This document shows positions 16,311 to 25,496 of a stretch of DNA of 64,000 nt, piece by piece. Source of the DNA: Virgibacillus chiguensis (GTDB taxonomy: Bacteria > Bacillota > Bacilli > Bacillales > Amphibacillaceae); NCBI RefSeq assembly GCF_900129865.1, contig NZ_FQXD01000005.1:62001-126000 (forward strand), in the 5' to 3' direction. The notes beneath the pieces were generated by a model. The model saw only the letters and a program-made list of their open reading frames with translations, had not been told where the DNA came from and searched no databases. The translations under genes were made by a program, and so were the position numbers. The stretch's first letter is position 1; each line of letters starts with the position of its first letter.

Positions 16311-16351
16311 GCACCCAAAAGGAAGCGCTAGATGCATCAATTTTTGGGTGC
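16311..16351 (-). terminator. Possible terminator of the orphan regulator
   Basis: GCACCCAAAA (16311-16320) pairs with TTTTGGGTGC (16342-16351). It is placed just after the leftward stop codon, but no clear T run follows on that strand. Confidence 0.4.
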
Positions 16352-16364
16352 ATTCCTTATTCGT

Positions 16365-17645
16365 TTATATGTTCAAATTGAAAAGTTTTCTTGGTCTCCC
16401 TCTTACATACGGTTTTTCCTCTCCAGCTACTTTGATCACTTTGCCTGATAAAAGTTTATTAATTGTACGCTCAGCACTTCGTTTCGTAACTTGATAATGC
16501 GAAGCGAAATCATTGGAAGAGAACGGTTCGTTATTGCGTAATGTTATGAATTGGATGAAATTATAAGAAATTTCATTGTTTAATCGCGCTTTATGAATCA
16601 GTGCTTGATATAGTTTTGATGTATCAAATGTTTTCGTCTCACCTATAGGGCCAATCATCACTTTGTTTTCATTTACTAAAAAACATTTACTCTCCTGTGT
16701 ATCCAAACAAGCTTCTAAAGCTGCTTTTGCATTCTCCTTTGCGGTGTTTGCTGTCAGCCCGATACCAAACGCAATAGCGACAGGGAGTTGTGACCGTCGT
16801 TCAATGACATGGAGTAAAGGAAAGTCACGGTAATGCTGTCTTATGTACGCTAGCAAAGCATTTGTTCCGAATAACATCATATGATTATGTTTATTTGTAA
16901 TGACACATGCATGATTTTCTTGGGCAAATTCATGAATAATTTTTTTTAATTGTTCGTTACTGTCAAAGGATTGTACTTTGGCTTCTTTTGACTTTAACTG
17001 AATATACCCTATGACAACTTGGGTCGTATTCGCTTGATAATCTTGAAGTTTTACTACTTGTTTTACTTCCTCCATAGCCATTTCCATATTTAATGTAGGT
17101 GTGTGCATCTTTTGAACAGGGATATTTTTTTGTTTTAACGTATCTTTTACTTCTTCAAATGATGTCACGACATAATCTATTTTTCCCTCTTCCCATAGCT
17201 TCTCGTGATAATCAATAATGGGTTGCAAATGATGTAACATGGATTCCTTCGTTTGTAATAAATAGATATCATTGTCTTGCAAATGTAATTCTGAAAACAC
17301 TTTATAGACGGGTTTATCATTGCAAACATCTATAGAAATGCGCTTCCAAACTTGTTCGTTATTCTTTTTCAACAAACATAATGTTGTTAAGAGCATGTAT
17401 TCATCTAGAGGAAGATGGATACAAGGAGGTTCCTTCTTTTCAACTTTACTTTTTACATACAAATAGGAAACTTGTTCCGTGAAAAAGAAAATATCACAAA
17501 CATACGCCTTTTCAACTAAGTGGATCATTTCTTTCAAACTGACATAAGGAAAGAACATAAAATCAAGTTCTTTATCGACAGGTACTACCTTTTTAACTCG
17601 GTCTAGCATTGCTCTTGGGCTAAATACCGCTATTTTCATCTTCAT
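16365..17645 (-). CDS. Orphan transcriptional regulator with sensor, cyclase-like and winged-helix domains
   Basis: 426 residues from the ATG at 17645 (ACAGGAGCG upstream). I do not recognise a named family. Three parts can be seen. Residues 1-185 alternate strand and helix (MKIAVFSPRAMLDRVKKVV, DIFFFTEQ, and DYVVTSFEEVKDTLKQKNIP), resembling the PrpR-type receptor fold. Residues about 195-325 (VVIGYIQLKSKE, CVITNKHNHMMLFG, PVAIAFGIGLTANTAKENA) resemble the GTP-cyclohydrolase-III/GGDEF-like fold found in some CdaR-type regulators. The C-terminus (about 360-426) is a winged helix ending RGRPRKLFNLNI. It looks like a one-component regulator; ligand and targets are unknown, and no neighbour forms an operon with it. 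Confidence 0.7.
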   Translation of the reverse strand: MKMKIAVFSPRAMLDRVKKVVPVDKELDFMFFPYVSLKEMIHLVEKAYVCDIFFFTEQVSYLYVKSKVEKKEPPCIHLPLDEYMLLTTLCLLKKNNEQVWKRISIDVCNDKPVYKVFSELHLQDNDIYLLQTKESMLHHLQPIIDYHEKLWEEGKIDYVVTSFEEVKDTLKQKNIPVQKMHTPTLNMEMAMEEVKQVVKLQDYQANTTQVVIGYIQLKSKEAKVQSFDSNEQLKKIIHEFAQENHACVITNKHNHMMLFGTNALLAYIRQHYRDFPLLHVIERRSQLPVAIAFGIGLTANTAKENAKAALEACLDTQESKCFLVNENKVMIGPIGETKTFDTSKLYQALIHKARLNNEISYNFIQFITLRNNEPFSSNDFASHYQVTKRSAERTINKLLSGKVIKVAGEEKPYVRGRPRKLFNLNI

Positions 17646-17962
17646 TCTTATCGCTCCTGTTTCCGTTATAATCATCCTAATCATAGGTGTGGAACTAATT
17701 TACGCTAGTGTATTAAAGTGAATGGGTGAGGAGTTCTTATGAGCTAGTCAAAGATGGATGTGTGTTGTAAAAATAATAGGTAATAGTCATATGGTATTGA
17801 ATTTTCTAATAATTGTCAAGAAAATTCCCTAAATAAAATGGAATATTTTTGGAATTACCATATTTCGTGTAGGGGATTAGCTGATATATCTATGTTTAGC
17901 GTAAAAGCTAAGCAAAGCAAAGGCTATTGCAATGGAGGCTTGGTGGAGATCAGTTTTTCTTA

Positions 17963-18038
17963 CAAGATAGAAAAGTATAAAAATGTAATGGTTTATAGTA
18001 TTCGCCATAAGACTTGGCTACAAGCAAAGTTTTTCTAA
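17963..18038 (+). repeat. Dispersed repeat R2 copy
   Basis: AAAAGTATAA, GGTTTATAGTAT and the hairpin arm with CAAGCAAAGTTTTTCTAA match the R2 pattern. A second, partial piece (GCAAAGGC...CAGTTTTTCTT) precedes it at 17908-17961. The gap 17700-18366 otherwise holds only this, an R1 copy and another R2 fragment (18298-18335). Confidence 0.65.
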
Positions 18039-18040
18039 TT

Positions 18041-18268
18041 GTCTAGGAAATTATAAAGGCCACGTCCGACTCCAGCGTCCAGCAACTAGGCGACTTCACT
18101 CCATTGCCCTAAGCTAAGTCATCATCGGTTCGTTCTAAATAGGAAGGACTAAAGACGGGCTTGCCGGAGGGAGCCGGCATACTCCTGTTGCAGGAGCATG
18201 ATTCCTAAACCTTTCGTTGATTCGTTTCACTCGCTCGTTGCTAACCGGGCGCCCCGAGACTTTGTTGT
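18041..18268 (+). repeat. Dispersed repeat R1, copy 4
   Basis: GTCTAGGAAATTATAAAGGC joins directly to CACGTCCGACTCCAGCG, so about 40 bp of the 5' AT-rich part is deleted. The rest, including the CTCCTGTTGCAGGAG hairpin and CGGGCGCCCCGAGACTTTGTT, is intact. It is immediately preceded by an R2 copy and lies upstream of the nitronate monooxygenase gene. Confidence 0.9.
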
Positions 18269-18366
18269 CCATAACTATGGTGCAAGAATTGGAGCACTAT
18301 AGTATGCTTGATATAGTGCAAGCCAAGTTTTCGAATAAAAAGGTATTCTAAGGGAGAGAGATAGGT

Positions 18367-19401
18367 GTGAATCGTTTTTTAGAAAAGACGAAAGTAAAGT
18401 TGCCGATCATACAAGCAGGAATGGCTGGCGGAATTACCACCCCTGAGCTTGTTGCAACCGTGGCTAACGAAGGTGGACTGGGGACGATAGGGGCAGGCTA
18501 TATGACTCCAGTGGCATTGCAAAGGGCGATTCAGCAAGTTAAACAATTAACGAAGCAACCGTTTGCTGTCAATTTATTTGCAACGAATTTACAAGCTACA
18601 TCAAATGACTTAGAGCCAATGCAATCAGCTTTAGATGTGTTTCGAAAACGTTTAGGAATAGAATCTGGAAGCAGTCAAGTTCAAGTAGATGATTACTTAG
18701 AGGAACATATGGAGGTTTTGCTTGAAGAAAAAATTCCCATGATAAGTACTGCATTTGGTATGCTTTCAGACGAACAAGTTATGAAATTGAAAACGAATCG
18801 AGTTACGTTATTGGGAATGGCAACAAATGTGAAAGAAGCAAAACAGTTAGAAGAGGCTGGATACGATATTATTGTTGCCCAAGGAAGTGAAGCTGGTGGA
18901 CATCGAGGCACATTTCAAATTACCGACTATCCAGAGGGGTGTAATATTGGCTTAGTTGCTTTGCTAAGCTCTATAAAACAACACGTAAAACTCCCGGTTG
19001 TTGCTACTGGTGGAATTGTTAGTAAAGAACAAGTAGAGGGACTATTTAAAATGGGAGCGGAAGCAGTGCAGATTGGCACCCGTTTTCTTCTAGCGAAAGA
19101 AGCTGGGACAGCGCCTTCCTATAAAGCAGCTCTTCTTGCTGCTAGTGGAGAGGACACGGTGATTACTACCTTTTTCTCTGGTAGACCAGCAAGAGGAGTT
19201 GCCAACACATTTACTAGAGAGTTAAAGAAAAAACAAATGAAAGCATTGCCGTTTCCGATTCAAAATGCGTGTACAAAGGATATACGAAAAGCGGCTAAAG
19301 AACAAAATAATGCCGCTTATCAGTCATTATGGGCTGGGCAAGGCGTTGGTCAATTGAACCAAGAAGAAACCGTAAAAGATATTTTAGTTTCTTTGCTCTA
19401 A
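18367..19401 (+). CDS. yrpB: Nitronate monooxygenase (2-nitropropane dioxygenase family)
   Basis: 344 residues; GTG start after AAGGGAGAGAG. FMN-dependent TIM barrel: IIQAGMAGGITTPELVATV at the N-terminus, VNLFATN, the conserved QGSEAGGHRGTF (about 170-181; His as in class I/II enzymes), VVATGGIVSKEQVEGLFKMGAEAVQIGTRFL binding the phosphate, and RPARGVANTF. It oxidises nitronates or nitroalkanes, detoxifying compounds such as propionate 3-nitronate. The same family includes FabK-type enoyl reductases, so the substrate is not certain. Monocistronic with its own terminator. Confidence 0.88.
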   Translation: MNRFLEKTKVKLPIIQAGMAGGITTPELVATVANEGGLGTIGAGYMTPVALQRAIQQVKQLTKQPFAVNLFATNLQATSNDLEPMQSALDVFRKRLGIESGSSQVQVDDYLEEHMEVLLEEKIPMISTAFGMLSDEQVMKLKTNRVTLLGMATNVKEAKQLEEAGYDIIVAQGSEAGGHRGTFQITDYPEGCNIGLVALLSSIKQHVKLPVVATGGIVSKEQVEGLFKMGAEAVQIGTRFLLAKEAGTAPSYKAALLAASGEDTVITTFFSGRPARGVANTFTRELKKKQMKALPFPIQNACTKDIRKAAKEQNNAAYQSLWAGQGVGQLNQEETVKDILVSLL

Positions 19402-19522
19402 AGTAAAACATTTACGGTTCATTGTATAAGAGAAACTCTGGCTTTTGTCCTAAAAGTTTGGAAAATCCGTGTTGTTTATTCAACCGAACTAGTGAAGATA
19501 GAACAGAATAGATTGTTTCTTG

Positions 19523-19553
19523 CTCCCGCATTTTTAAAATGTCGGGAGTTTTT
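19523..19553 (+). terminator. Terminator of yrpB
   Basis: CTCCCG (19523-19528) pairs with CGGGAG (19543-19548), extended by CATTTT/AAAATG with a bulge, then a T run. Confidence 0.85.
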
Positions 19554-19625
19554 ATCGTTCCCATCTATTTTTTATAACGAAACTTAAAAGTTAATTTTAC
19601 TTTTATTAGTTCTATTGCTAATAGT

Positions 19626-19655
19626 TTGACAATAAATTGTATAAAAAGTTAAAAT
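19626..19655 (+). promoter_or_regulatory. Promoter of the TAXI-TRAP operon
   Basis: TTGACA (19626-19631), an 18-bp AT-rich spacer and TAAAAT (19650-19655), 36 bp before the GTG start. Confidence 0.6.
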
Positions 19656-19690
19656 ATATTTTATACAAAAGTTTATAAGGGGGAGTATGT

Positions 19691-20692
19691 GTGAAACGTA
19701 CAAAGTGGATTTTGTTAACGGTTACCTTATTTATCTTTGCATTATTACTAACTGCATGTGGAGGGGAAAGTGACAAAAATGATGCAAATGAAGGGGATAA
19801 CGGAGGTGGAGAAAAACCAGAATTTTTAAGCTTGCTTACTGGAGGCACAAGTGGCACATATTATCCTTTAGGTGGAGAAATGGCAACAATGATAAAGGAT
19901 GAGACGGGAATTCAAACAGATCCTCAATCATCCAATGCTTCTGCGGATAATGTAGCTGCTTTAAGAGACGGCGATGCTCAACTAGCATTTGTTCAGACAG
20001 ATGTAATTTCAAATGCTATTGAAGGGATTAATTCATTTGAAGGCGAGCCTGTTGATAACGTGCAAGCAATCGGCTCTCTTTATCCAGAAACTATTCAAAT
20101 TGTAACGACCAAGGATTCAGGGATTAATTCTGTCGAGGACTTAGCCGGAAAAGCAGTATCTGTTGGTGCACCTGGATCCGGAACATTTGTCAATGCGGAG
20201 CAGATTTTAGAAGTTCATGGTATGTCAATGGATGATATTGAAGAACAAAATCTTGATTTTGGAGAGTCTACAGGTGGCATTCAAGATGGAAATATTGATG
20301 CAGCTTTTATAACAGCAGGAACGCCGACTGGGGCTGTTGAAGGGTTAAAAGCTCAAGTAGATGTGAACATTGTTCCAGTAGCTCAAGATAAAATAGATGC
20401 CTTAGTAGAAAAATATCCATACTATGCAAGTGACACGGTCAAAGCAGGAACATATGGCTTAGAAGAAGATGTTCAGACGGTAGCCGTTTTAGCAATGCTT
20501 GCTGTAACAGATAGTCTTTCTGAAGATGTGGTTTACGATGTTACAAAAGCCATTTATGAAAATACAGACAAAATCGCTCATGACAAGGGTGAGTTTATAA
20601 CTAAAGAATCAGCGCTTGATGGTATTGGAATTGATTTACATCCAGGAGCTAAAAAATACTTTGATGAAGCAGGAATATCTGCTTCTGAATAG
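19691..20692 (+). CDS. TAXI-type TRAP transporter substrate-binding lipoprotein
   Basis: 333 residues, GTG start with GGGGGAG upstream. Lipoprotein signal with LTAC at about Cys23, then a low-complexity Asp/Glu/Gly linker. The TAXI family pattern follows: LTGGTSGTYYPLGGEMATMI, the QSSNASADNVAALRDGDAQLAFVQTD block, and GAPGSGTFVNAEQIL. It captures a small carboxylate or amino acid outside the cell and hands it to the fused TRAP permease encoded downstream. A hairpin after the gene probably keeps the binding protein in excess. Confidence 0.93.
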   Translation: MKRTKWILLTVTLFIFALLLTACGGESDKNDANEGDNGGGEKPEFLSLLTGGTSGTYYPLGGEMATMIKDETGIQTDPQSSNASADNVAALRDGDAQLAFVQTDVISNAIEGINSFEGEPVDNVQAIGSLYPETIQIVTTKDSGINSVEDLAGKAVSVGAPGSGTFVNAEQILEVHGMSMDDIEEQNLDFGESTGGIQDGNIDAAFITAGTPTGAVEGLKAQVDVNIVPVAQDKIDALVEKYPYYASDTVKAGTYGLEEDVQTVAVLAMLAVTDSLSEDVVYDVTKAIYENTDKIAHDKGEFITKESALDGIGIDLHPGAKKYFDEAGISASE

Positions 20693-20708
20693 GTTTGTGT
20701 GAGATAGC

Positions 20709-20750
20709 ACCGGCAGTAAAATGCGTTTGCCGAATTTTGCTGCCGGTTCT
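20709..20750 (+). terminator. Intra-operon attenuator after the binding-protein gene
   Basis: A 14-bp stem (ACCGGCAGTAAAAT with ATTTTGCTGCCGGT, one G-U pair) with an 11-nt loop, followed by TCTTCTGGTTT. It lies between the first two genes of the TRAP operon. Confidence 0.75.
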
Positions 20751-20898
20751 TCTGGTTTCTAGATGATAGAAAAGGAACAAGACAGCACTTTTTCGCTGTG
20801 AATGCGTTGAGAATAGTCAATTGATTTTTCTATTGCTATAGGAAAAATGTAATAATAAAGCCTCGTAGCAATTTAAATAAAAATTAGGTGAATATCAT

Positions 20899-21435
20899 AT
20901 GAGTGCTTTAAACCGAAAACAATGGTGTTTTATAACCATTATAATTCTTAGTTTGTCCTACTTAATTGCCTTTTTTTTCCCTTTTAAAACGGCACTTATT
21001 TTTTATAAAGAAAATACAGAGCAAATAGCCATGTTTCTTCCTTTGGATGAGGGAGATACCTTTCAACATATTTTTACGCATTCTATTCATTTAACGGATG
21101 TCGTAGAAAAATATGAAGTTACACATAAGAACACCATACAGCAAACGGAAATAATCTATGAAGAATTCGCTATTGGTATGCCAGCTAATGCGCAGGAAGG
21201 GGAAGCATTTACGTATGAAGATGGCAAATATCATATAAAAAACATAAATCAAACGTTTGATCAAATTAAACTTCGGAATGGAAAGGTTGTGTCTGAAAAT
21301 AGACTCGTTTGGGGAAACAACGCACAATATCAAGTTTATTTAAATGATTATGTGCAACCAGGAGCCTGGTTTACAGTGAAAATGGATAAAGTCACGCTAT
21401 GGCAATACTTGAAAGGAGTGAGAGTACATGAGTGA
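20899..21435 (+). CDS. DUF1850 protein of the TRAP operon
   Basis: 178 residues. One N-terminal membrane anchor (FITIIILSLSYLIAFFFPF) and an extracytoplasmic beta-rich domain ending in the DUF1850 pattern (FTHSIHLTDVVEKYEV; YEEFAIGMPANA). Genes of this family sit almost always between a TAXI binding protein and a TRAP permease, as here; the function is unknown but tied to transport. Its 3' end overlaps the permease start by 8 bp, indicating translational coupling. Confidence 0.85.
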   Translation: MSALNRKQWCFITIIILSLSYLIAFFFPFKTALIFYKENTEQIAMFLPLDEGDTFQHIFTHSIHLTDVVEKYEVTHKNTIQQTEIIYEEFAIGMPANAQEGEAFTYEDGKYHIKNINQTFDQIKLRNGKVVSENRLVWGNNAQYQVYLNDYVQPGAWFTVKMDKVTLWQYLKGVRVHE

Positions 21436-23428
21436 TAAAAAAGATCAGCTAACGAAACAAGAACAAGAAGCATTACTGAAAAAATACGATACAGAGGCGA
21501 ATACGCGTAAGCTTGCAGGTGTAGCTGCAGGAATTGTTTTTTTTGGCTTGCTGGCGTTTTCCATTTTTCAATTATACACAGGGGCATTTGGGCAAAAAAC
21601 AGCCTACATTCAACGAACTGTTCACTTAGGGTTTGCACTCTCCTTAATATTTCTATTATTTCCAGCTAGAAGAACAGGAATCAAGTCTCGGGTTGCTTGG
21701 TATGATTATATTTTGGTCGTATTATCTATTATTGTTTGTGGATACTGGCCTGTATATTATGAAACACTTGTACAGCAAATTGGCGGTATTACAGAAGTAC
21801 AAATGATTGTTGGGGGAGCTGCGATTTTACTCGTAATGGAAGCAACAAGAAGGGCAGTAGGGCTACCCATTACTGTTATAGCTAGTCTGTTTTTAATTTA
21901 TGCGCTATTTGGTAGGCAAATGCCTGGTATGTTGGCGCATCAGGGGTTAAGTTTGGAACAGCTTATCGACACTATGTTTTTTACAACAGAAGGGATTTTA
22001 GGTACACCATTGCAAGTTTCCTCTACTTATATTTTCCTCTTTTTATTGTTTGGGGCTTTTTTAGTCCAAACAGGGGTTGGTAATTATTTTAACGATTTAG
22101 CTATCTCGCTTGCCGGAAAACGGACTGGAGGACCAGCGAAGGTAGCCATTTTTTCCAGTGCCTTAAATGGAACGATATCGGGAAGTTCTGTAGCAAATAC
22201 GGTTACGACGGGTTCATATACTATACCAATGATGAAAAGACTAGGGTATAAACCAAATTTTGCTGGTGCTGTTGAAGCTGCTTCGTCCACAGGTGGACAA
22301 ATTATGCCTCCAATTATGGGCGCCGCAGCGTTTTTAATGATTGAATTTGCTGGGGTAGGCTATTGGCAAATTGCCCAAGCAGCGTTAATTCCAGCTATTT
22401 TATATTTTTCGGGAATTTGGATTATGACTCATTTAGAAGCAAAACGAATGGGTTTGTACGGGTTACCAAAAGATCAAATCCCACCTAAGAAAGAAGTGCT
22501 TAAAAAAATTCACTTACTTCTACCGATCATAGCGATTGTTTGGCTACTATTTGAAGGAGTTAGCATTGAGCGAACAGCGCTCTATGGCGTTGGGATTACG
22601 ATCGTTGTTAGTTTATTTATGAAGGAAACGCGTATAACACCACGTAAATTCATTACCGCTCTAACGTCAGGTGCTCGTACCGCTTTAGGTGTAGCTGCAG
22701 CTACAGCGTGCGCCGGGATTATTGTAGGTGTTGTGACAAAGACAGGCCTAGGATTAAAATTAGGAAATAGTTTGGTAGATATTGCTGGTGCAATAGCTAC
22801 ATCGGCGGATATGCAATTATTGTTAACGTTATTTTTCACCATGATTACGTCGATCATTCTAGGGATGGGTTCGCCTACGACAGCGAATTATATTATTACA
22901 TCCACGATAGCTCTACCAGCTATTTTAGCCTTAAATGATCATTTAGATGTAGCTATTCCACTACTTGCGGGGCATATGTTTGTGTTTTATTTCGGTATTG
23001 TAGCTGATATTACCCCACCAGTTGCGCTCGCTGCTTTTGCAGCTACGGGTATCTCAGGTGGTGAACCAATTCGCACGGGGATAAATGCTGCTAAACTGGC
23101 TATTGCTGCTTTTATTATTCCTTATATGTTTGTATTACAGCCAGAACTCTTAATGATTGATACATCGATTGGTGAGGTCGGTTGGATATTATTTACAGCC
23201 ATTACGGGTATGATCGCAATTGGCGCCGGTTTGATTGGTTTTTGGTATGTAAAGCTTCACTGGTCTGTACGTATTTTAACAATAGCAATCGGGCTGTTAT
23301 TAATTTATCCAGAAGGAAATACGGATGTATATGGGTTGGCTGCCTTTATCGTTATGTTAGCTATCCAGTTGTATATGAATCGTTCCAAAGGATTGGGAGA
23401 GAAGATGGAAAAAACGGCAAGTGGGTAA
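21428..23428 (+). CDS. TRAP transporter permease, fused 4TM/12TM (DctQM)
   Basis: 666 residues; RBS GAAAGGAGTGAG lies inside the upstream gene. After a cytoplasmic Lys/Glu-rich start come four DctQ-like helices, then the DctM-like part with the duplicated motifs GTISGSSVANTVTTGS and GMGSPTTANYIIT, and TGGQIMPPIMGAAAFLM. It carries out sodium-coupled uptake of the ligand delivered by the TAXI lipoprotein. Last gene of the operon. Confidence 0.93.
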   Translation: MSDKKDQLTKQEQEALLKKYDTEANTRKLAGVAAGIVFFGLLAFSIFQLYTGAFGQKTAYIQRTVHLGFALSLIFLLFPARRTGIKSRVAWYDYILVVLSIIVCGYWPVYYETLVQQIGGITEVQMIVGGAAILLVMEATRRAVGLPITVIASLFLIYALFGRQMPGMLAHQGLSLEQLIDTMFFTTEGILGTPLQVSSTYIFLFLLFGAFLVQTGVGNYFNDLAISLAGKRTGGPAKVAIFSSALNGTISGSSVANTVTTGSYTIPMMKRLGYKPNFAGAVEAASSTGGQIMPPIMGAAAFLMIEFAGVGYWQIAQAALIPAILYFSGIWIMTHLEAKRMGLYGLPKDQIPPKKEVLKKIHLLLPIIAIVWLLFEGVSIERTALYGVGITIVVSLFMKETRITPRKFITALTSGARTALGVAAATACAGIIVGVVTKTGLGLKLGNSLVDIAGAIATSADMQLLLTLFFTMITSIILGMGSPTTANYIITSTIALPAILALNDHLDVAIPLLAGHMFVFYFGIVADITPPVALAAFAATGISGGEPIRTGINAAKLAIAAFIIPYMFVLQPELLMIDTSIGEVGWILFTAITGMIAIGAGLIGFWYVKLHWSVRILTIAIGLLLIYPEGNTDVYGLAAFIVMLAIQLYMNRSKGLGEKMEKTASG

Positions 23429-23548
23429 GGGAAGTTGTTACTATAAAGACGATTAAATAGGGTTGTGGAACGACGAGTTGCTCTTTTGTTGTAAAGGTGA
23501 CATGGTGCTCGTTTATTGTAGTGAGGATAATGAAAGCGGGGGAGTAAA

Positions 23549-23707
23549 TTGCACAAGCAAGGTTCTCATTTAAAATCACAGCTGAGATTAGTTCTTCATT
23601 TAGACCAGTTTGACCATAATTGTAACGCTATTGCACGACAGGCAAATGACAAGACGATACGAATTGCCACGAAGTCTATTCGTTCTATCCCTGTGTTAAA
23701 GCTTTGA
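23549..23707 (+). pseudogene. 5' remnant of an alanine-racemase-fold amino acid aldolase/deaminase gene
   Basis: A TTG after a GGGGGAG site opens 52 codons. They end with RIATKSIRSIPVLKL, matching the conserved RIATKSIRSVPVL stretch of DSD1/D-threonine-aldolase-like proteins around their PLP lysine. It then stops and no trace of the other 300 or more residues follows. So this is the surviving N-terminal end of a deleted gene. The rest of 23429-23884 shows only AT-rich sequence. Confidence 0.65.
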
Positions 23708-23884
23708 AACGTTGTTTGCAATAAGTAATAAAGGTAATGTGAAGAGGCTGCAAAACAGTGTGACTTTCACATCATAGATTTTTGTTTTAGAATAATAGAT
23801 AGATATTTATCTAGCGCAATTAAAATTGGCCAGCAAAACAAATGAAAAATAAGGGTGGAACATAATTTCCAAGGGGTTTAAGCA

Positions 23885-24307
23885 ATGAGACAAATAAAAT
23901 TAATATGGATTGGGTGTATCTCTGGTGTCGTTCTAGGTGTTTTTTTAAAGCTAACGGAGCAGATGACATCCAAACGTGTGTACACTTTATTACTCAACGT
24001 CGATTATATCCCAATACTAAAAGACTTGCCGTTAAATGAATTTGGTGAATTTATGCTGCATATGATTGTTTCGGTAATTCTAGTACCAGTGATTTATGTA
24101 GCCTTAACACAGATTGGGCACCAACAAAACCTGTTCACCTATATGTTGCTTAGTAGTTTCATAGGTGCTGTGATTTATGTAACGACAAGCTTTTCTGAAC
24201 GTACACCAGACTTACTTGACGGAACCTCGTTTTTGCTTTGGGTTATCGGGCACGTAGTATTTGGATGGGTGACAGGCTTCCTAATAACAAAGATAGTAAA
24301 GGACTAG
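23885..24307 (+). CDS. Four-helix membrane protein of unknown function
   Basis: 140 residues; RBS AAGGGG about 10 bases upstream. Four hydrophobic segments (about 7-24, 56-78, 84-105, 116-135). The sequence IWIGCISGVVLGVFLKLTE and C-terminal WVIGHVVFGWVTGFLITKI recall YqhR/YagU-like small membrane proteins, but I cannot name the family with confidence. It stops 0 bp before the next gene, so the two are co-transcribed. Confidence 0.75.
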   Translation: MRQIKLIWIGCISGVVLGVFLKLTEQMTSKRVYTLLLNVDYIPILKDLPLNEFGEFMLHMIVSVILVPVIYVALTQIGHQQNLFTYMLLSSFIGAVIYVTTSFSERTPDLLDGTSFLLWVIGHVVFGWVTGFLITKIVKD

Positions 24308-24937
24308 ATGATGATGAACAACAGGAGATTGTCAAAAGCAGTTAAACGAACGGTGTTTGTAGGAGTCGGCTTATTCCTTTTATTTATCGGTATATCATTG
24401 TTCTTTCAACGTTTTATGTTAACACAACCTGATTCACAGGTAGGTCCGATAATTAGTGAACAAGTTTTAGATTACCGCCCTTTAGTAGTAAAGTATGCTA
24501 AAAAATATGAAGTGGAAGAGCATGTTGATACGCTTCTCGCTATGATGATGCAAGAGTCTAGCGGGCAAGGGGATGACCCAATGCAATCATCAGAAAGTTA
24601 TTGCGGAGAACGTGGATGTATTCAAGATCCGGAAGTATCTATTAAGCAAGGAGTCTATTATTTTTCACAAACATTGAAAGCAGCAGGTGGCGATGTATTA
24701 ACGGCTATCCAATCGTACAATTTTGGAAAAGGATTCGTCGATTATATTCGCGAGCAAGGGGATGACTTTTCGCAAGAAGCAGCCATTCAATTTTCGCAAA
24801 AAATGTATGCAGCAGATCCTGACAAAGAGAAATACCGCTGTTTACGTGACGGGGCGCAAGAACTTGATGCTTGCTATGGCGATATTTATTATGTTAAATC
24901 TGTGATGGCATATAAAGATAAATTAAAGCAAGAGTAA
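24308..24937 (+). CDS. Membrane-anchored lysozyme-like (SLT-fold) protein
   Basis: 209 residues. One N-terminal membrane anchor (about 17-34), then a lysozyme-like domain: YAKKYEVEEHVDTLLAMMMQESSGQG, where the Glu of QES is the expected catalytic acid, MQSSESYC, and AIQSYNFGKGFVDYI. This pattern matches the N-terminal muramidase domain of CwlT and B. subtilis YocA-like proteins. It should cleave or bind peptidoglycan at the outer membrane face. Coupled with the upstream membrane protein; the start at 24308 follows its stop codon directly, and M2 or M3 are alternatives. Confidence 0.82.
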   Translation: MMMNNRRLSKAVKRTVFVGVGLFLLFIGISLFFQRFMLTQPDSQVGPIISEQVLDYRPLVVKYAKKYEVEEHVDTLLAMMMQESSGQGDDPMQSSESYCGERGCIQDPEVSIKQGVYYFSQTLKAAGGDVLTAIQSYNFGKGFVDYIREQGDDFSQEAAIQFSQKMYAADPDKEKYRCLRDGAQELDACYGDIYYVKSVMAYKDKLKQE

Positions 24938-24976
24938 ATTTTTCTATGGTATGATGAAATGAAGGAGGAGATTCAA

Positions 24977-25357
24977 ATGAATAAAGCAATTCATACAGAA
25001 AAGGCACCCGCTGCGTTAGGTCCATACTCACAGGCTATTGTAGCAGGTGATTTCCTTTATGTATCTGGGCAAATTGGGATTAATCCAGAAACAGGGGAGA
25101 TGGCAGAAGGGATCCATGAGCAGACAAAACAAGTTTTAGAAAATATTCAAGCTATTTTACAAGAGGCGGGAACAGATTTAGCTAAAGCAGTTAAATTTTG
25201 CATTTATTTACAATCAATGCAAAATTTTGCTACCGTCAATGAAATATATGGAGGCTATTTACAAGAGCCATATCCGGCAAGATCAACAATGGAAGTGGGC
25301 AAATTACCAAAAGACGCGCTCGTTGAAATGGATGTTATTATCCATCTAAAAGCGTAA
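24977..25357 (+). CDS. ridA: RidA family enamine/imine deaminase
   Basis: 126 residues; ATG at 24977 follows AAGGAGGAG, whereas an earlier in-frame ATG at 24959 has no site. The family signature is complete: APAALGPYSQAI, LYVSGQIGINPETG, Glu at the active site and PYPARSTMEVGKLPKDALVEMDVIIH with the key Arg. It hydrolyses 2-aminoacrylate and related enamines made by PLP enzymes. B. subtilis YabJ is the same family. Confidence 0.95.
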   Translation: MNKAIHTEKAPAALGPYSQAIVAGDFLYVSGQIGINPETGEMAEGIHEQTKQVLENIQAILQEAGTDLAKAVKFCIYLQSMQNFATVNEIYGGYLQEPYPARSTMEVGKLPKDALVEMDVIIHLKA

Positions 25358-25424
25358 AAGTGAACGCTGAAAACATACATATAACAATTTGACTTCTTTA
25401 AAACTTTTAGGACGGGGAGTGTTA

Positions 25425-25480
25425 GCAAGACGATGGACCTTGCCATAAAGTTTTGGCGATAAACCATGTTTATATGGAGT
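25425..25480 (+). repeat. R2-like remnant
   Basis: TTGCCATAAAGTTTTGGCGATAAACCATGTTTATATGG resembles the hairpin-and-tail half of R2; strongly diverged. Confidence 0.35.
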
Positions 25481-25496
25481 TTAGCTTTGCAGAATA

